Below are positions 35,808 to 45,922 of a stretch of 64,000 nt of DNA, in pieces; positions within the stretch are counted from its first letter, which is position 1; each line of letters opens with the position of its first letter. Source of the DNA: DTU072 sp050309775 (GTDB lineage Bacteria > Bacillota > Clostridia > Christensenellales > DTU072); the NCBI GenBank assembly GCA_050309775.1, contig JBNRMV010000010.1, forward strand, positions 1-64,000, in the 5' to 3' direction. Under the pieces are notes generated by a model. The model worked only from the letters and a program-made list of their open reading frames with translations, was not told the DNA's origin and made no database searches. Made by a program: the position numbers and the translations under genes.

Positions 35808-37646
35808 TTAAGAAAAATCTTCAAGTATAACGGCGCTTACGCCTTCGATTGTGTCAACCTGTTTGCCGCTCAGAAAATCTATAAATGAGCCTTTGAGTAA
35901 ATACGGGGTTTTGGAGGGATTGACAATCAGGGTGTGGCGCTGTCTTTTTATGAAAAGCACTCCGCCGTCACAATATATGCCGTCAAAAAGATTGCAAAAT
36001 GCCTGACGGTTTTTTGTGCGCAGCTCTCCAAGTTTTTTGTAATGCTCCAATATGACTTTGTCGGCTTTTTCTTCGACAAAGGTTCTGCGGTTCAAGGGGT
36101 CCTCAAAGCCCTGCATACCTGTTTCGTCGCCATAATAAATCGTCGGCAAGCCGGGAAGGAAGTATTGCAGACAGCTTGCCAACAACAGCCTTTTGCGCCC
36201 TTTTTCGTATTCGGCAGGGGTAAGACGATATTCTTTGCGCTGTTGTTTTGTCGTATTCTTTGTGTTTGCTTTTGACAAAGCGTTTATCACTCTGACGGTG
36301 TCGTGGCTGCCCAGCAGCGTCATGCATACATTCAATGCCGGCATTGGGTAGTTTTCGCATATGGTCATTATTTTTTCAATAAAAGCCGCGGCATTATGAT
36401 GAATGACATAGTCATGAATTGCTTCTTTGAAAGGATAATTCATTACGCCGTCAAGTTGTTTGCCGCGGAAATATTGCCGCTCTTCGCCATAGCTATGCTT
36501 TGTGCTTGCATCCTCCCAAACCTCGCCTATAACCAACGCGTCCTTTGAAGCCGACTTGACTGCGGCATAAATTTTTTCGACAAAGGAGCTTGACAGTTCG
36601 TCGACTACATCCAGCCGCCAACCGGCAACGCCGGCCTGCGTCCATTTTTCAAGCAAGCCGCCGGCTCCGGCAATCATCTCCTGATAGCCGTATGCCTTGC
36701 GTGAGACGGTAGGCACGACTGTGATACCCCACCAGCATTCGTATTGGTCGGGGAATTTTTGAAAGGTGTACCAGTCAAAATAGGGGCTGTCTTTTGATTG
36801 ATAAGCTCCGACACTGTCATAATGTCCGAACTTGTTGAAATAAACGCTGTCGGCTCCGGTATGGTTGAATACGCCGTCAAGTATGACGCCCATGCCGTAC
36901 TCTTTGGCTTTTTGGAGCAGTTCAACAAATGCCTCGTCGCCGCCCAGCATTGCGTCAACTTTTGAATAGTCGCCTGTATCATAGCGGTGGTTGCTTGAGG
37001 ATTCAAATATGGGAGTAAGATAAAGTAAGGTTATGCCCAGCGACTTCAGATAATCAAGTTTTTTGATAATGCCCTTGAAGTTGCCGCCAAAAAAATCATT
37101 TGCGCGGTATACGCCGTCACTGTCAACTATGGTGACATCTTCTTCCCACTGCTTCAGCACTCCGTAGCGCGGCGGCGTTATGTTGCCGTCGGTAGCAAAA
37201 CGGTCGGCAAAGATTTGATAAATTATACCGCCGGCATAGTTTTCAGGTACTTTGTAACCTGCGTCGTATACGGACAACTGCCATTCGGGCAGCCAGTCCT
37301 GTATTTTTGCGCAACCGTGTTCGGCCCTGCCGACAAAGGCAATGGCATTGTTGCGTGTTATTTCAAATCGATAAAAATAAGTGCCGCTTTTGTTGAGATT
37401 GAAAGACAGATAAAAAATGTCGTATCCATCTTTTGTGTCAATTTTTGATAGCCGAAGTTTTTTGGTGTGTTCGCCAAGGCGCAGCACCAAATCCACCTGC
37501 TCGGCGGCATAGTGGATTTTTATGGGAAAAGCTATTTCGATATTTTGGTCGTTGGAAACAGCGCCGAAGGGCTTCTTGTATCTTTGGTCTTGCGAACAGA
37601 AAAGAAGCGGATTATATCTTTTTGATGTTCCAAATCCTTTGAGCAT
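35808..37646 (-). CDS. GH13 alpha-glucan hydrolase (neopullulanase/cyclomaltodextrinase-like)
   Basis: A GH13 enzyme of about 612 residues with an N-terminal beta domain (YKKPFGAV region), then the barrel: GIIYQIFADRF, DGVFNHTG, the nucleophile Asp in GWRLDVVDE, the acid Glu in VIGEVWEDAS and the third Asp in LGSHDTVR. It lacks a signal peptide, so it likely degrades intracellular malto-oligosaccharides or glycogen limit dextrin. I chose the ATG at 37646, which overlaps the end of glgP by 35 bp and has AGGAG/GGAGG sites within glgP; ATG 37673 is an alternative. It is translationally coupled to glgP. Confidence 0.88.
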   Translation of the reverse strand: MLKGFGTSKRYNPLLFCSQDQRYKKPFGAVSNDQNIEIAFPIKIHYAAEQVDLVLRLGEHTKKLRLSKIDTKDGYDIFYLSFNLNKSGTYFYRFEITRNNAIAFVGRAEHGCAKIQDWLPEWQLSVYDAGYKVPENYAGGIIYQIFADRFATDGNITPPRYGVLKQWEEDVTIVDSDGVYRANDFFGGNFKGIIKKLDYLKSLGITLLYLTPIFESSSNHRYDTGDYSKVDAMLGGDEAFVELLQKAKEYGMGVILDGVFNHTGADSVYFNKFGHYDSVGAYQSKDSPYFDWYTFQKFPDQYECWWGITVVPTVSRKAYGYQEMIAGAGGLLEKWTQAGVAGWRLDVVDELSSSFVEKIYAAVKSASKDALVIGEVWEDASTKHSYGEERQYFRGKQLDGVMNYPFKEAIHDYVIHHNAAAFIEKIMTICENYPMPALNVCMTLLGSHDTVRVINALSKANTKNTTKQQRKEYRLTPAEYEKGRKRLLLASCLQYFLPGLPTIYYGDETGMQGFEDPLNRRTFVEEKADKVILEHYKKLGELRTKNRQAFCNLFDGIYCDGGVLFIKRQRHTLIVNPSKTPYLLKGSFIDFLSGKQVDTIEGVSAVILEDFS

Positions 37647-40026
37647 ACTCCTCCACACTCCTGTCGGCGGCAAAAAAGCCTGCTTTTGCTATGTTGACGA
37701 TACTCATTTTGCCCCAGCGGTATTTGTCAAGGTAGGCGTTGTTCAGGTTTTGTTGCGCCTCACAATAACTGGAGAAGTCGGCAAGCACCATGTATGGGTC
37801 GGCAACTCCGCCTCTGCCTATCGTCAAGGAATCGGCTATTTCGTTGAAACTTCTGCCGCCCCAGCCGTTGCGCAAGCCGTCAATAATGGTTTTTATGCGT
37901 TTGTCATTGGCATAATATGTTGTGGGCTGATAGCAACTCTTGTAAAGCTCCTCAACCTCATGCGCCAGCATGCCGAATATGAAGATATTTTCGTCGCCCA
38001 CTCTCTCGTGTATTTCGACATTTGCGCCGTCCATGGTGCCCATGGTTATGGCGCCGTTTATCATAAACTTCATGTTGCCCGTACCTGATGCCTCTTTGCC
38101 GGCAATACTTATTTGTTCGCTGACTTCGGCGGCAGGCATTATGATTTCGGCAAGCGACACACTGTAATTCTCAATAAAGATAACTTTCAACTTCTCATTT
38201 ATGCTCTTGTCTTTGTTTATGACTTCGCTGAGCGTGCAGATAAGCCGTATAATTTCTTTTGCCATGAAATAACTTGACGCGGCTTTTGCTCCGAAAATAA
38301 AGGTGCGCGGCTGTATGTCAAGATTGGGGTTGGCTTTCAGTCTATAATACAAGTCTAAGATGTGGAAAACATTGAGCAACTGTCTTTTGTATTCGTGCAG
38401 GCGCTTTACTTGTACATCAAATATGGAGTCAGGGTCAACAATCGTACAGTTGGCGTTTTTGATATATTCGGCTAAACGCAGTTTGTTGCATCGTTTTATT
38501 TCCGCCATACGGTCAATGACCTGTTTGTTGTTCTGACAGACCAGCAGGTCTTCAAGTTTTGAGGCGTCTTTCAAGAAACCGTCGCCGATTAGCTCTTTCA
38601 AATAGTTCGTCAGCAGGGGATTGGCTTCGCCCGTCCAGCGCCTGTGCGTAATGCCGTTTGTGACATTTGTGAATTTTTGCGGCGCTACTTTGTAATAATC
38701 GGCAAACACTGTTGCTTTCAGAATTTCGCTATGCAGCATGGACACGCCGTTTATGGTGTGAGCGGCGGCAAGGCAAAGGTTTGCCATACGCAATTGATTG
38801 TGTCCCATGATGGCGTTTGCGGAAATCTTTTCCCATTGGTTGGGGAAGACTTTCCACAAGTCTGCGCAAAAACGCTGATTTATTTCGTGTACTATCTGGA
38901 AAATTCTTGGCAAAAGGTTTTGAAAAAGGTCCTGCGGCCAAGTTTCCAGCGCCTCTTGCATAACCGTATGGTTTGTGTAAGAAATCGTCTCGGTGACAAT
39001 CCTCCATGCGCTGTCCCAGTCATAGCCGTATACATCCAGTAACAGCCGCATGAGTTCGGGTATGCAAAGGGTGGGGTGGGTGTCATTTATGTGAATGGCT
39101 ACTTTTTCGGGAAGATTGTCCAAAGAGGGGTTGTATTTCAGATGCTTTTTGATTATGCTTTGGATTGATGCCGACACAAAGAAATATTGCTGGCGCAATC
39201 TGAGCGACTTGCCTTCATAATGATTGTCTGCCGGATAAAGCACCTTTGAGATAGCTTCAGCCATGGCTTTGGCTTCGATAGCTTTGACATATTCGCCTCT
39301 AGAGAACAGCGTCATATCAAAACCAAGAGGCGCTTTTGCGCTCCATAGGCGGATTGTGTTTACGGCCGGGTTGTCATAGCCGCTTATGTTCATGTCATAG
39401 GGTATTGCAAGAATGGTGGTGTGACCTTTCTGTTCAATGCGCAGTTTGCCGTCTTCCCAATGCTCCTCAACATGGCCTCCGAAATTGACTTCAAAAGAGT
39501 CCTCTTCACGCTGATTGAGCCATACATCGCCGTTTGCCAGCCAGTCATCGGGAAGCTCCATTTGCCAGCCGTCGACAATCTTTTGCTTGAAAATTCCGTA
39601 TTCATATCTTATGGAAAAACCGCCGGCGGGATAGCCCTGCGAAGTCAGTGAATCAAGGTAGGCGGCGGCAAGTCTGCCCAAGCCTCCGTTGCCCAGTCCT
39701 GCATCGGGTTCAATTTCTATGAGTTCGTCAAGGTCAAAGCCCATTTCTTTTATGGCTGCCCGAGTCTCTTCAAGAATGCAGCTGTTGTAGAGGTGGTTGC
39801 GCAGCGATCTGCCCAGTAAGAACTCCATGGACATATAATAGACCTGTTTCATTCCTTTTTCGCGAACGGTCTTTTTGTAGTCCAGCCTTTTTTGGGTCAG
39901 CATGTCTTTGACAACCAAGCAAAGCGCGCGGTACATAATATTTTTGCTGGCTTCTTCATATTTTATGCCATACATTTTTGCCAGTTTAAGTTCTATAAGT
40001 TCTCTTATTTCATTCTTCGTGTTCAT
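37612..40026 (-). CDS. glgP: Glycogen/starch phosphorylase
   Basis: An 804-residue glycogen phosphorylase that releases glucose-1-phosphate from alpha-1,4-glucan using pyridoxal phosphate. The cofactor lysine is Lys653 in EASGTGNMKF. The N-terminus shows the typical YYMSMEFLLGRSL and GNGGLGRLAA blocks. ATG 40026 has GGAG 6 nt upstream; a TTG lies just before it. It has its own promoter, apart from the glgBCDA run upstream, which would allow degradation to be controlled separately from synthesis. The GH13 gene overlaps its end. Confidence 0.96.
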   Translation of the reverse strand: MNTKNEIRELIELKLAKMYGIKYEEASKNIMYRALCLVVKDMLTQKRLDYKKTVREKGMKQVYYMSMEFLLGRSLRNHLYNSCILEETRAAIKEMGFDLDELIEIEPDAGLGNGGLGRLAAAYLDSLTSQGYPAGGFSIRYEYGIFKQKIVDGWQMELPDDWLANGDVWLNQREEDSFEVNFGGHVEEHWEDGKLRIEQKGHTTILAIPYDMNISGYDNPAVNTIRLWSAKAPLGFDMTLFSRGEYVKAIEAKAMAEAISKVLYPADNHYEGKSLRLRQQYFFVSASIQSIIKKHLKYNPSLDNLPEKVAIHINDTHPTLCIPELMRLLLDVYGYDWDSAWRIVTETISYTNHTVMQEALETWPQDLFQNLLPRIFQIVHEINQRFCADLWKVFPNQWEKISANAIMGHNQLRMANLCLAAAHTINGVSMLHSEILKATVFADYYKVAPQKFTNVTNGITHRRWTGEANPLLTNYLKELIGDGFLKDASKLEDLLVCQNNKQVIDRMAEIKRCNKLRLAEYIKNANCTIVDPDSIFDVQVKRLHEYKRQLLNVFHILDLYYRLKANPNLDIQPRTFIFGAKAASSYFMAKEIIRLICTLSEVINKDKSINEKLKVIFIENYSVSLAEIIMPAAEVSEQISIAGKEASGTGNMKFMINGAITMGTMDGANVEIHERVGDENIFIFGMLAHEVEELYKSCYQPTTYYANDKRIKTIIDGLRNGWGGRSFNEIADSLTIGRGGVADPYMVLADFSSYCEAQQNLNNAYLDKYRWGKMSIVNIAKAGFFAADRSVEEYAQRIWNIKKI

Positions 40027-40088
40027 CAAGTCTCCTCATATGCAGTATATCCTATATAATGCGTTGTCGTTCAAAACGCATAAATAAA

Positions 40089-40117
40089 AGTTTAGTGCCA
40101 AAAAGTATTTTTGTCAA
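40089..40117 (-). promoter_or_regulatory. Promoter of glgP
   Basis: On the minus strand, TTGACA (40117-40112) and TAAACT (40094-40089) are 17 bp apart, with a leader of about 55 nt. A second -10-like TATACT lies nearer the gene. Confidence 0.6.
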
Positions 40118-40228
40118 ATCAATAGCCGTCACATAGGCAAGAATATACACAAATAGACTGTTTCTTAGCCAAGATATTCTCTTTTTATGTAATATTCTTT
40201 TTTCTTAGGGTGCGTTGTTTTGCGTAGG

Positions 40229-40257
40229 GGAGACTCCCGGTACAAACAGAAGTCTCC
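40229..40257. other. Weak stem-loop downstream of glgA
   Basis: GGAGACT (40229-40235) and AGTCTCC (40251-40257) form a 7-bp stem with a 15-nt loop just after the glgA stop. No T run follows on the minus strand, so it is at best a partial terminator or RNA-stabilising hairpin. Confidence 0.35.
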
Positions 40258-40276
40258 GCCGCTCAAAAAATCTGTC

Positions 40277-41692
40277 TTATAAACTTTTGTATAAGTTAAT
40301 GTATTTCCTTGCTTGCTCGTTCCAAGAATAGTCACGCTCCATGGCGTTTTTCATTATGTTCTGCCATTCTTGTTTGTTGTTGTACACCGCCAGCGCTCTC
40401 TTTATGGCGTCAAGCATGTCATAGGCGTTGTAGGTCTTGAAAGTAAAGCCCGTACCCTCGCCACTCTCGGGATTGTAGGGAACAACCGTATCTTTCAGAC
40501 CGCCGGTTTCTCTTACTATGGGTATGGTACCGTAGCGCATGGCTATCAGCTGTGATAGTCCGCAGGGTTCAAAGCGTGAAGGCATGAGGAACATATCGGC
40601 TCCGCCATAAATTTTTGCCGCAATGTCTTTCGAGAAGTTTATGACGACGGCAAGTTTTGTGGGGAAGCGCCTTGACAATTCTGTCAGGGCGTTTTCGTAT
40701 TTCCAGTCGCCTGTGCCAAGTATGACCATTTGAATGTCCAATTGAAGCAGTTCGTCAATGGCCTCCATGATAATGTCCAGACCTTTTTGGTTGGTCAGCC
40801 TTGTGACCATGCCAATCAAGGGTTTGTCAACGACGGGTAGGAAAACAAGCTCTTGCAGTCCGACTTTGTTTTTCTTTTTGCGCGGCAGGCTTTTTACGGA
40901 ATAACGCTGGAATAGAGAATCGTCTTTCAGAGGGTCGTAAGACTGAGTGTCAATACCGTTTACTATGCCCGTCAACTTAAAGCTGCGCTTTTGCAAAATG
41001 TTCTCCAGTCCATAGGCATAGTAGGGGTCCATAATCTCTTTTGCATAGGTTTCGGATACCGTAGTGACTATATTGGCTTGCTCAATGCCGGCTTTCAGCA
41101 TATTTGTTTTGTTGTCGTACTCGGCGGCTTTGCGATAGCTTTCGGGAATGCCAAAGACATCTGTTATGCAGTTTCTGTCCATTTTGCCTTGGAACTCTAT
41201 GTTGTGAATGGTAAACACTGTCTTTATGTTGGCATAGTTCTCGTTCTCACGATAGAAGCTGTCAAGCATAACGGGTACAAGCGCTGTTTGCCAGTCATTG
41301 CAGTGTATTATGTCGGGATAAAAATCCATCAGCGGCAGAACATCAAGTATGGCTTTTGAGAAAAAAGCAAACCTTTCGCCGTCGTCAAAATGTCCGTATA
41401 CGCCCTGTCTTTTGAAATAATATTCATTGTCAATGAAATAATATTGCACACCGTTTATGTTATGCGAAAACAATCCTGCGTATTGTCTGCGCCAGCCCAG
41501 GGATACTATTGTAGACCCTAAAAAGAGCATTGTTTGACGATATTTTGAGGGGATACTCTCATATAATGGCAGAATTACTCTGATGTCCTGTTTTTCTTTT
41601 GCTAGGGCAATGGGCAGCGCTCCGCTGACATCGCCAAGACCTCCTGTCCTTATGAAAGGGTCGGCTTCGCTTGTAGCAAACAAAATTTTCAT
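40277..41692 (-). CDS. glgA: Glycogen synthase
   Basis: A 471-residue GT5 enzyme that extends alpha-1,4-glucan from ADP-glucose. The N-terminal motif is RTGGLGDV (15-22), where the family nearly always has KTGGL; the lysine that contacts the substrate is therefore Arg15 here. The C-terminal half carries the GT-B donor site, including FEPCGLSQLIAM and TGGLKDTV. AAAGGAGG precedes the ATG. It is the last gene of the ispE-glgB-glgC-glgD-glgA run, 12 bp after glgD. Confidence 0.96.
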   Translation of the reverse strand: MKILFATSEADPFIRTGGLGDVSGALPIALAKEKQDIRVILPLYESIPSKYRQTMLFLGSTIVSLGWRRQYAGLFSHNINGVQYYFIDNEYYFKRQGVYGHFDDGERFAFFSKAILDVLPLMDFYPDIIHCNDWQTALVPVMLDSFYRENENYANIKTVFTIHNIEFQGKMDRNCITDVFGIPESYRKAAEYDNKTNMLKAGIEQANIVTTVSETYAKEIMDPYYAYGLENILQKRSFKLTGIVNGIDTQSYDPLKDDSLFQRYSVKSLPRKKKNKVGLQELVFLPVVDKPLIGMVTRLTNQKGLDIIMEAIDELLQLDIQMVILGTGDWKYENALTELSRRFPTKLAVVINFSKDIAAKIYGGADMFLMPSRFEPCGLSQLIAMRYGTIPIVRETGGLKDTVVPYNPESGEGTGFTFKTYNAYDMLDAIKRALAVYNNKQEWQNIMKNAMERDYSWNEQARKYINLYKSL

Positions 41693-41704
41693 ATTTTACC
41701 TCCT

Positions 41705-42817
41705 TTATACTGTTTTGCCTTTTACTATTACTATCGGGTATGTGATGAATCCGGATATATTCCTGTTCTCGCTTATCAACACATTTTTGTCGGTTATGGC
41801 GTATTGCAACGACGCGCCTTTTTGGACGGAGCCGTTTTCCATTACGATAGAGTTCTTTACGACGGCGCCTTCTTCAATGCGTACATTTCTGAAAAGTATG
41901 CTGTTTTCTACCGTGCCGTTTATGATGCAGCCGTCGGCAATAAGCGAATTTGAGACATTTGCCGCTTGTTTATAAATTGTCGGCACGCTGTCTTTGACTT
42001 TTGTGTAGACTTTGTTGTCCTTTCTGAAAAGCTGTTTTCTTATGTCGAGGTTGAGCATCTTCATGCTTTCTCCGTAATAAGTCTTAATGTCGTCTACTAT
42101 AGCGGCATATCCCGTCAGTTCGTAAGCAAAGATTTTTCCGCTGTCAACAAGTTTGAATAGGATATCCTTTTCAAAATCAACAAAGCCTCTGGCATATGCG
42201 CTTTCGACCAGATTGATAAGCAAATCCTTTTTTACCATGTAGATATTCAGGCTTATGAGTTTTTCGTCAGAGCCGCTGCTTTCGGAAATGTACATGTCCC
42301 TAATTATGTTGTGGGAGTCCTTATTCAGCACTATGCGGCGCGAAGTGGTGGTCTTGCCCAATTTGCAGATGACGGTAACATCCGCCTCTGTTTCGATATG
42401 CTTTTCGTAAATGGCTTCAAAGTCAATGTTGGCGGCAATGTTGCAATTTGAGATAACGACATAGTCTTCCTTGGACTTGCGCATAAAATCAAGTATTGTA
42501 TAAAGCGCCTCAATCTTGCCCTTGTAGACTTCTCTTGAAGTGTTGAGTCCGAACGGAGGGAACACGGCTATGCCGCTGTTTTTTCTGTTCAAATCCCAAT
42601 CTCTGCCCATACGGATATGGTCCATAAGCGAAGAATAGTTGCTTCTGGTGACCAGACCAATGTTTGTGATGCCGGAGTTGACAAGGTTTGACAGCGTGAA
42701 GTCAATCAGACGATACCTTCCGCCAAAGGGCAGCGAAGCTGTTGTTCTGTGTAAAGTAAGTTCATTTAGTTTACTTTCATTTCCTGATGCAAAAAGAATA
42801 CTCATTATGTTGTTCAT
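41705..42817 (-). CDS. glgD: GlgD, regulatory partner of ADP-glucose pyrophosphorylase
   Basis: A 370-residue paralog of GlgC found in Firmicutes, where GlgC and GlgD form a mixed enzyme. It keeps the overall fold (ASLPFGGRYRLIDFTLSN, and a C-terminal left-handed helix with repeats such as IEEGAVVKNSIV) but lacks the GGxGTRL nucleotide loop of GlgC; its N-terminus reads ASGNESKLNELT. It is therefore probably non-catalytic and tunes GlgC. It starts one base after the glgC stop. Confidence 0.93.
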   Translation of the reverse strand: MNNIMSILFASGNESKLNELTLHRTTASLPFGGRYRLIDFTLSNLVNSGITNIGLVTRSNYSSLMDHIRMGRDWDLNRKNSGIAVFPPFGLNTSREVYKGKIEALYTILDFMRKSKEDYVVISNCNIAANIDFEAIYEKHIETEADVTVICKLGKTTTSRRIVLNKDSHNIIRDMYISESSGSDEKLISLNIYMVKKDLLINLVESAYARGFVDFEKDILFKLVDSGKIFAYELTGYAAIVDDIKTYYGESMKMLNLDIRKQLFRKDNKVYTKVKDSVPTIYKQAANVSNSLIADGCIINGTVENSILFRNVRIEEGAVVKNSIVMENGSVQKGASLQYAITDKNVLISENRNISGFITYPIVIVKGKTV

Positions 42818-42818
42818 G

Positions 42819-44015
42819 TTAGTTTCCTCCTACCATTTCGCCGGCTTTTACGATAGAGCCTGCTTCCATTTTTATTTCGGGACCAACGACTGCTATTTGC
42901 CATTCGCCTTTTACCGGAGCTTTTTGTCTTGTGCCTATGATTGAATTTTCGCCAATAACCGCATCCCAGCCTATTATGGCATGAGATATCCTGGCGCCTT
43001 CGCCTATAACTGCGCCGGGCATAATTATGGAATCATTTATTTCTGCGTCATGGTCAACCTGCGTGCCGGTAAAAATGATGGAATTGTTTATGTGTCCGTT
43101 TATGTTGCAGCCTTCGCTGATTATTGAATTGCTGACCTTGGCTTCTGCGCCGGTGAAGTGAGGCGGCTCCGCCATATTTCTTGAATATATCTTCCAGCTG
43201 TTGTCATTCAGGCTGATGCCGCAGTCGGCATTGAGTACATCCATATTTGCTTCCCAAAGAGAACTGATGGTGCCGACATCCTTCCAATAACCGCTGAACT
43301 GATATGCAAACATACGCTGCTTATCGGCTAGCATAAGCGGAATAATGTTTTTGCCGAAATCGTTCGATGAGGTCTTGTCCTCTTCGTCGCGTATAAGGTA
43401 TGCGCGCAGTTTGTCCCAAGAGAATATGTAAATTCCCATAGAGGCTTTTGTGGATTTAGGGTTCTTTGGTTTTTCTTCAAATTCATAAATCCTGTTGTCG
43501 TCCTCGGTGTTCATTATGCCGAATCTTGACGCTTCCTCAAGAGGTACATCAAAAACGGCAATTGTGCAGTCGGCATTTTTTTCTTTGTGCGCCGCAAGCA
43601 TAAGCGAATAATCCATTTTGTAAATATGGTCGCCTGAAAGCACAAGCACATATTCAGGATTGTATCTGTCTATGAAGTTTATGTTTTGGCATATTGCGTT
43701 GGCTGTGCCTTTGTACCATTCGCCGCTTTTGGCTTTTTGGTAGGGCGGCAGTACAAAAGCTCCGCCGTTCAGTCTGTCCAAATCCCACGGCTGGCCGTTT
43801 CCGATATATTGGTTCAGCTCAAAGGGTTGGTATTGTGTCAGGATACCGATGGTGTCGATACCTGAGTTTATGGTGTTGGACAAGGGAAAGTCAATTATTC
43901 TGTATTTCCCCCCGAAAGGCACAGCAGGTTTTGCGACATTTTGCGTCAAGACGCCCAGCCGCGTTCCTTGCCCGCCTGCCAGCAACATGGCTACACATTC
44001 TTTTCTACTTAGCAT
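42819..44015 (-). CDS. glgC: Glucose-1-phosphate adenylyltransferase
   Basis: A 398-residue enzyme that makes ADP-glucose from glucose-1-phosphate and ATP, the committed step to glycogen. Intact motifs include LLAGGQGTRL, KPAVPFGGKYRIIDF, VLSGDHIYKMDY and GIYIFSW, followed by a C-terminal left-handed beta-helix. AAGGAG for this gene lies inside the end of glgB, 5 bp away. It pairs with glgD directly downstream. Confidence 0.97.
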   Translation of the reverse strand: MLSRKECVAMLLAGGQGTRLGVLTQNVAKPAVPFGGKYRIIDFPLSNTINSGIDTIGILTQYQPFELNQYIGNGQPWDLDRLNGGAFVLPPYQKAKSGEWYKGTANAICQNINFIDRYNPEYVLVLSGDHIYKMDYSLMLAAHKEKNADCTIAVFDVPLEEASRFGIMNTEDDNRIYEFEEKPKNPKSTKASMGIYIFSWDKLRAYLIRDEEDKTSSNDFGKNIIPLMLADKQRMFAYQFSGYWKDVGTISSLWEANMDVLNADCGISLNDNSWKIYSRNMAEPPHFTGAEAKVSNSIISEGCNINGHINNSIIFTGTQVDHDAEINDSIIMPGAVIGEGARISHAIIGWDAVIGENSIIGTRQKAPVKGEWQIAVVGPEIKMEAGSIVKAGEMVGGN

Positions 44016-44020
44016 TTTGG

Positions 44021-45907
44021 TCAGTTCTCCTTTATCTTTTTTATAAATATTGCGCAGTTGCCCTCGAGATTAAGCGAGAGACTGTATTTTTTGTTGTGCA
44101 TTGGCTTTTCGGCAGCTTTGATGACTTCATGTCCGGCAACCGAACCGCCGTATTTTGTGTCGGCGGAATTCAAAACGACTTCATACATGCCGTCGTGTTC
44201 GATACCTATTTCGTAATTTTCTCTCTTGGCGCGTGAAAAATTCATTACGCAGATTATGCTGTCGCCCTCTTTGTCGTATCTAGTAAAAGCAATGACATTC
44301 TGTATGTTGTCATCGACGACAATCCAATGAAAACCGTCATAGGTGTTGTCAAGTTCGTAAAGGGGCTTGCTTCTGAGGTAAAAATGGTTCAGGTCTTTTA
44401 CATACCTTTTGAGGCTTTTGTGGCTGTCATAATCCAGCAGCATCCAGTCCAATGGCTTTGTGTAGTTCCATTCTATAAACTGTCCCAGTTCGTTGCCCAT
44501 AAAGTTGAGTTTTTTGCCGGGGTGAGCCATTTGGTAAGCATAAAGCGTCTTCAGGCTGTCGAACTTTTCCATGTATGCGCCCGGCATTTTTGAAATCATA
44601 GACGCTTTGCCATGCACCACTTCGTCGTGGGAAAAAGGCAAAATGAAATTTTCTGAAAAGGCGTATGTAATCGAAAAGGTCAGTTTGTCGTGAGCGCCCT
44701 TGCGGAAAAACGGGTCAATTTTGATATAATCAAGGGTGTCGTTCATCCAACCCATGTTCCATTTATAATTAAAGCCCAGGCCGCCTTTTTCTGGAGGCAA
44801 AGTCACCATTGGGAAAGCCGTTGATTCCTCGGCAATCATGATGACATCTTTGTACTTTGACAATACTGCTTTGTTCAATTGTTGTAAGAATGAAATGGCT
44901 TCAAGGTTATGGTTGCCGCCGTATTTGTTGGGCAACCACTCCCCGTGCTTTCTGTCATAATCGAGATAAAGCATCGATGCCACAGCGTCCAAGCGCATGC
45001 CGTCGATATGATAGTATTCCAGCCAGAAACAAACGGCAGAGATAAGAAAACTGCGCACCTGTCTTTTGCCGAAATCATATATTCTTGTGCCCCAGCCCTT
45101 GTGTTCTTGTTTGAACGGGTCGCTATATTCATAAAGGCATGTGCCGTCAAACTCATAAAGCCCGTGTTCGTCTTTCGGGAAGTGTGACAGCACAAAATCC
45201 ATAATGACGCCAATGCCGTTCTCATGACATTTGTTGACAAAGTACATAAAATCATGCGGCGTGCCATATCTTGAGGTCGGCGCAAAGAGGCTTATTGTCT
45301 GATAGCCCCATGAGCCATCAAAAGGATGCTCCGTAATGGGCAGCAACTCAACATGGGTATAACCCATTTCCAGAAGATAGGGGATAAGCTCGTCCGCCAT
45401 GTGAGAGTATGAATAAAAGTTGCCATCGTCATATTTTTTCCATGAGCCGAAATGCAGTTCGTATATGTTCATAGGCAGGGCATAATGGTTTTTTGATTTA
45501 CGCTTTTGCATATACTCCCTGTCCGTCCACTTGAAACCGCGGATATCGTATATTTTTGAGGCGGTACCCGGCGGAGTCTCTGCATGCAACGCATAGGGGT
45601 CGGCTTTCAGCACAATGCTGCCGTCGGCGCGTTCTATGGAGTATTTGTAGATGTCAAACCTCTTTAGTGAGCGTACAAAGCCCTCCCACACGCCTGCGTC
45701 CAGATGCGTCAGCGGATGGCTTTCTCTGTCCCAGTTGTTGAAGTTTCCTACTATGGAAACGGATTTTGCCGCCGGCGCCCATATGCGGAAACGCCATACT
45801 TTCTTTTTGTCTTTTACGATATAGCTTGGCTTAAAAAACTTGTGCGCAGAATAATTTGTGCCTTCGTTAAAAAGATATATCGGATAATCATAAGTGTTTT
45901 TGGGCAT
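44021..45907 (-). CDS. glgB: 1,4-alpha-glucan branching enzyme
   Basis: A 628-residue GH13 enzyme that introduces alpha-1,6 branches. An N-terminal CBM48-like domain (FRIWAPAAKSVSIVGNFN) is followed by the barrel with the nucleophile in DGMRLDAVAS, the acid Glu in IAEESTAFP and the third Asp in PFSHDEVVHG, then an all-beta C-terminus. AAAGGAA lies before the ATG. It starts 15 bp after ispE, so transcription of the glycogen genes probably begins upstream of ispE. Confidence 0.96.
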   Translation of the reverse strand: MPKNTYDYPIYLFNEGTNYSAHKFFKPSYIVKDKKKVWRFRIWAPAAKSVSIVGNFNNWDRESHPLTHLDAGVWEGFVRSLKRFDIYKYSIERADGSIVLKADPYALHAETPPGTASKIYDIRGFKWTDREYMQKRKSKNHYALPMNIYELHFGSWKKYDDGNFYSYSHMADELIPYLLEMGYTHVELLPITEHPFDGSWGYQTISLFAPTSRYGTPHDFMYFVNKCHENGIGVIMDFVLSHFPKDEHGLYEFDGTCLYEYSDPFKQEHKGWGTRIYDFGKRQVRSFLISAVCFWLEYYHIDGMRLDAVASMLYLDYDRKHGEWLPNKYGGNHNLEAISFLQQLNKAVLSKYKDVIMIAEESTAFPMVTLPPEKGGLGFNYKWNMGWMNDTLDYIKIDPFFRKGAHDKLTFSITYAFSENFILPFSHDEVVHGKASMISKMPGAYMEKFDSLKTLYAYQMAHPGKKLNFMGNELGQFIEWNYTKPLDWMLLDYDSHKSLKRYVKDLNHFYLRSKPLYELDNTYDGFHWIVVDDNIQNVIAFTRYDKEGDSIICVMNFSRAKRENYEIGIEHDGMYEVVLNSADTKYGGSVAGHEVIKAAEKPMHNKKYSLSLNLEGNCAIFIKKIKEN

Positions 45908-45922
45908 TCTTGTGTTCCTTTC

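Noticed and set aside
37612..37673. Frameshift or fusion between glgP and the GH13 gene
   Set aside because: Both frames are complete with normal ends and the overlap has ribosome sites; simple translational coupling explains it.
41705..44015. GlgC/GlgD as a recent gene duplication error
   Set aside because: The GlgC-GlgD pair is normal in Firmicutes, and the two differ strongly in the nucleotide loop.
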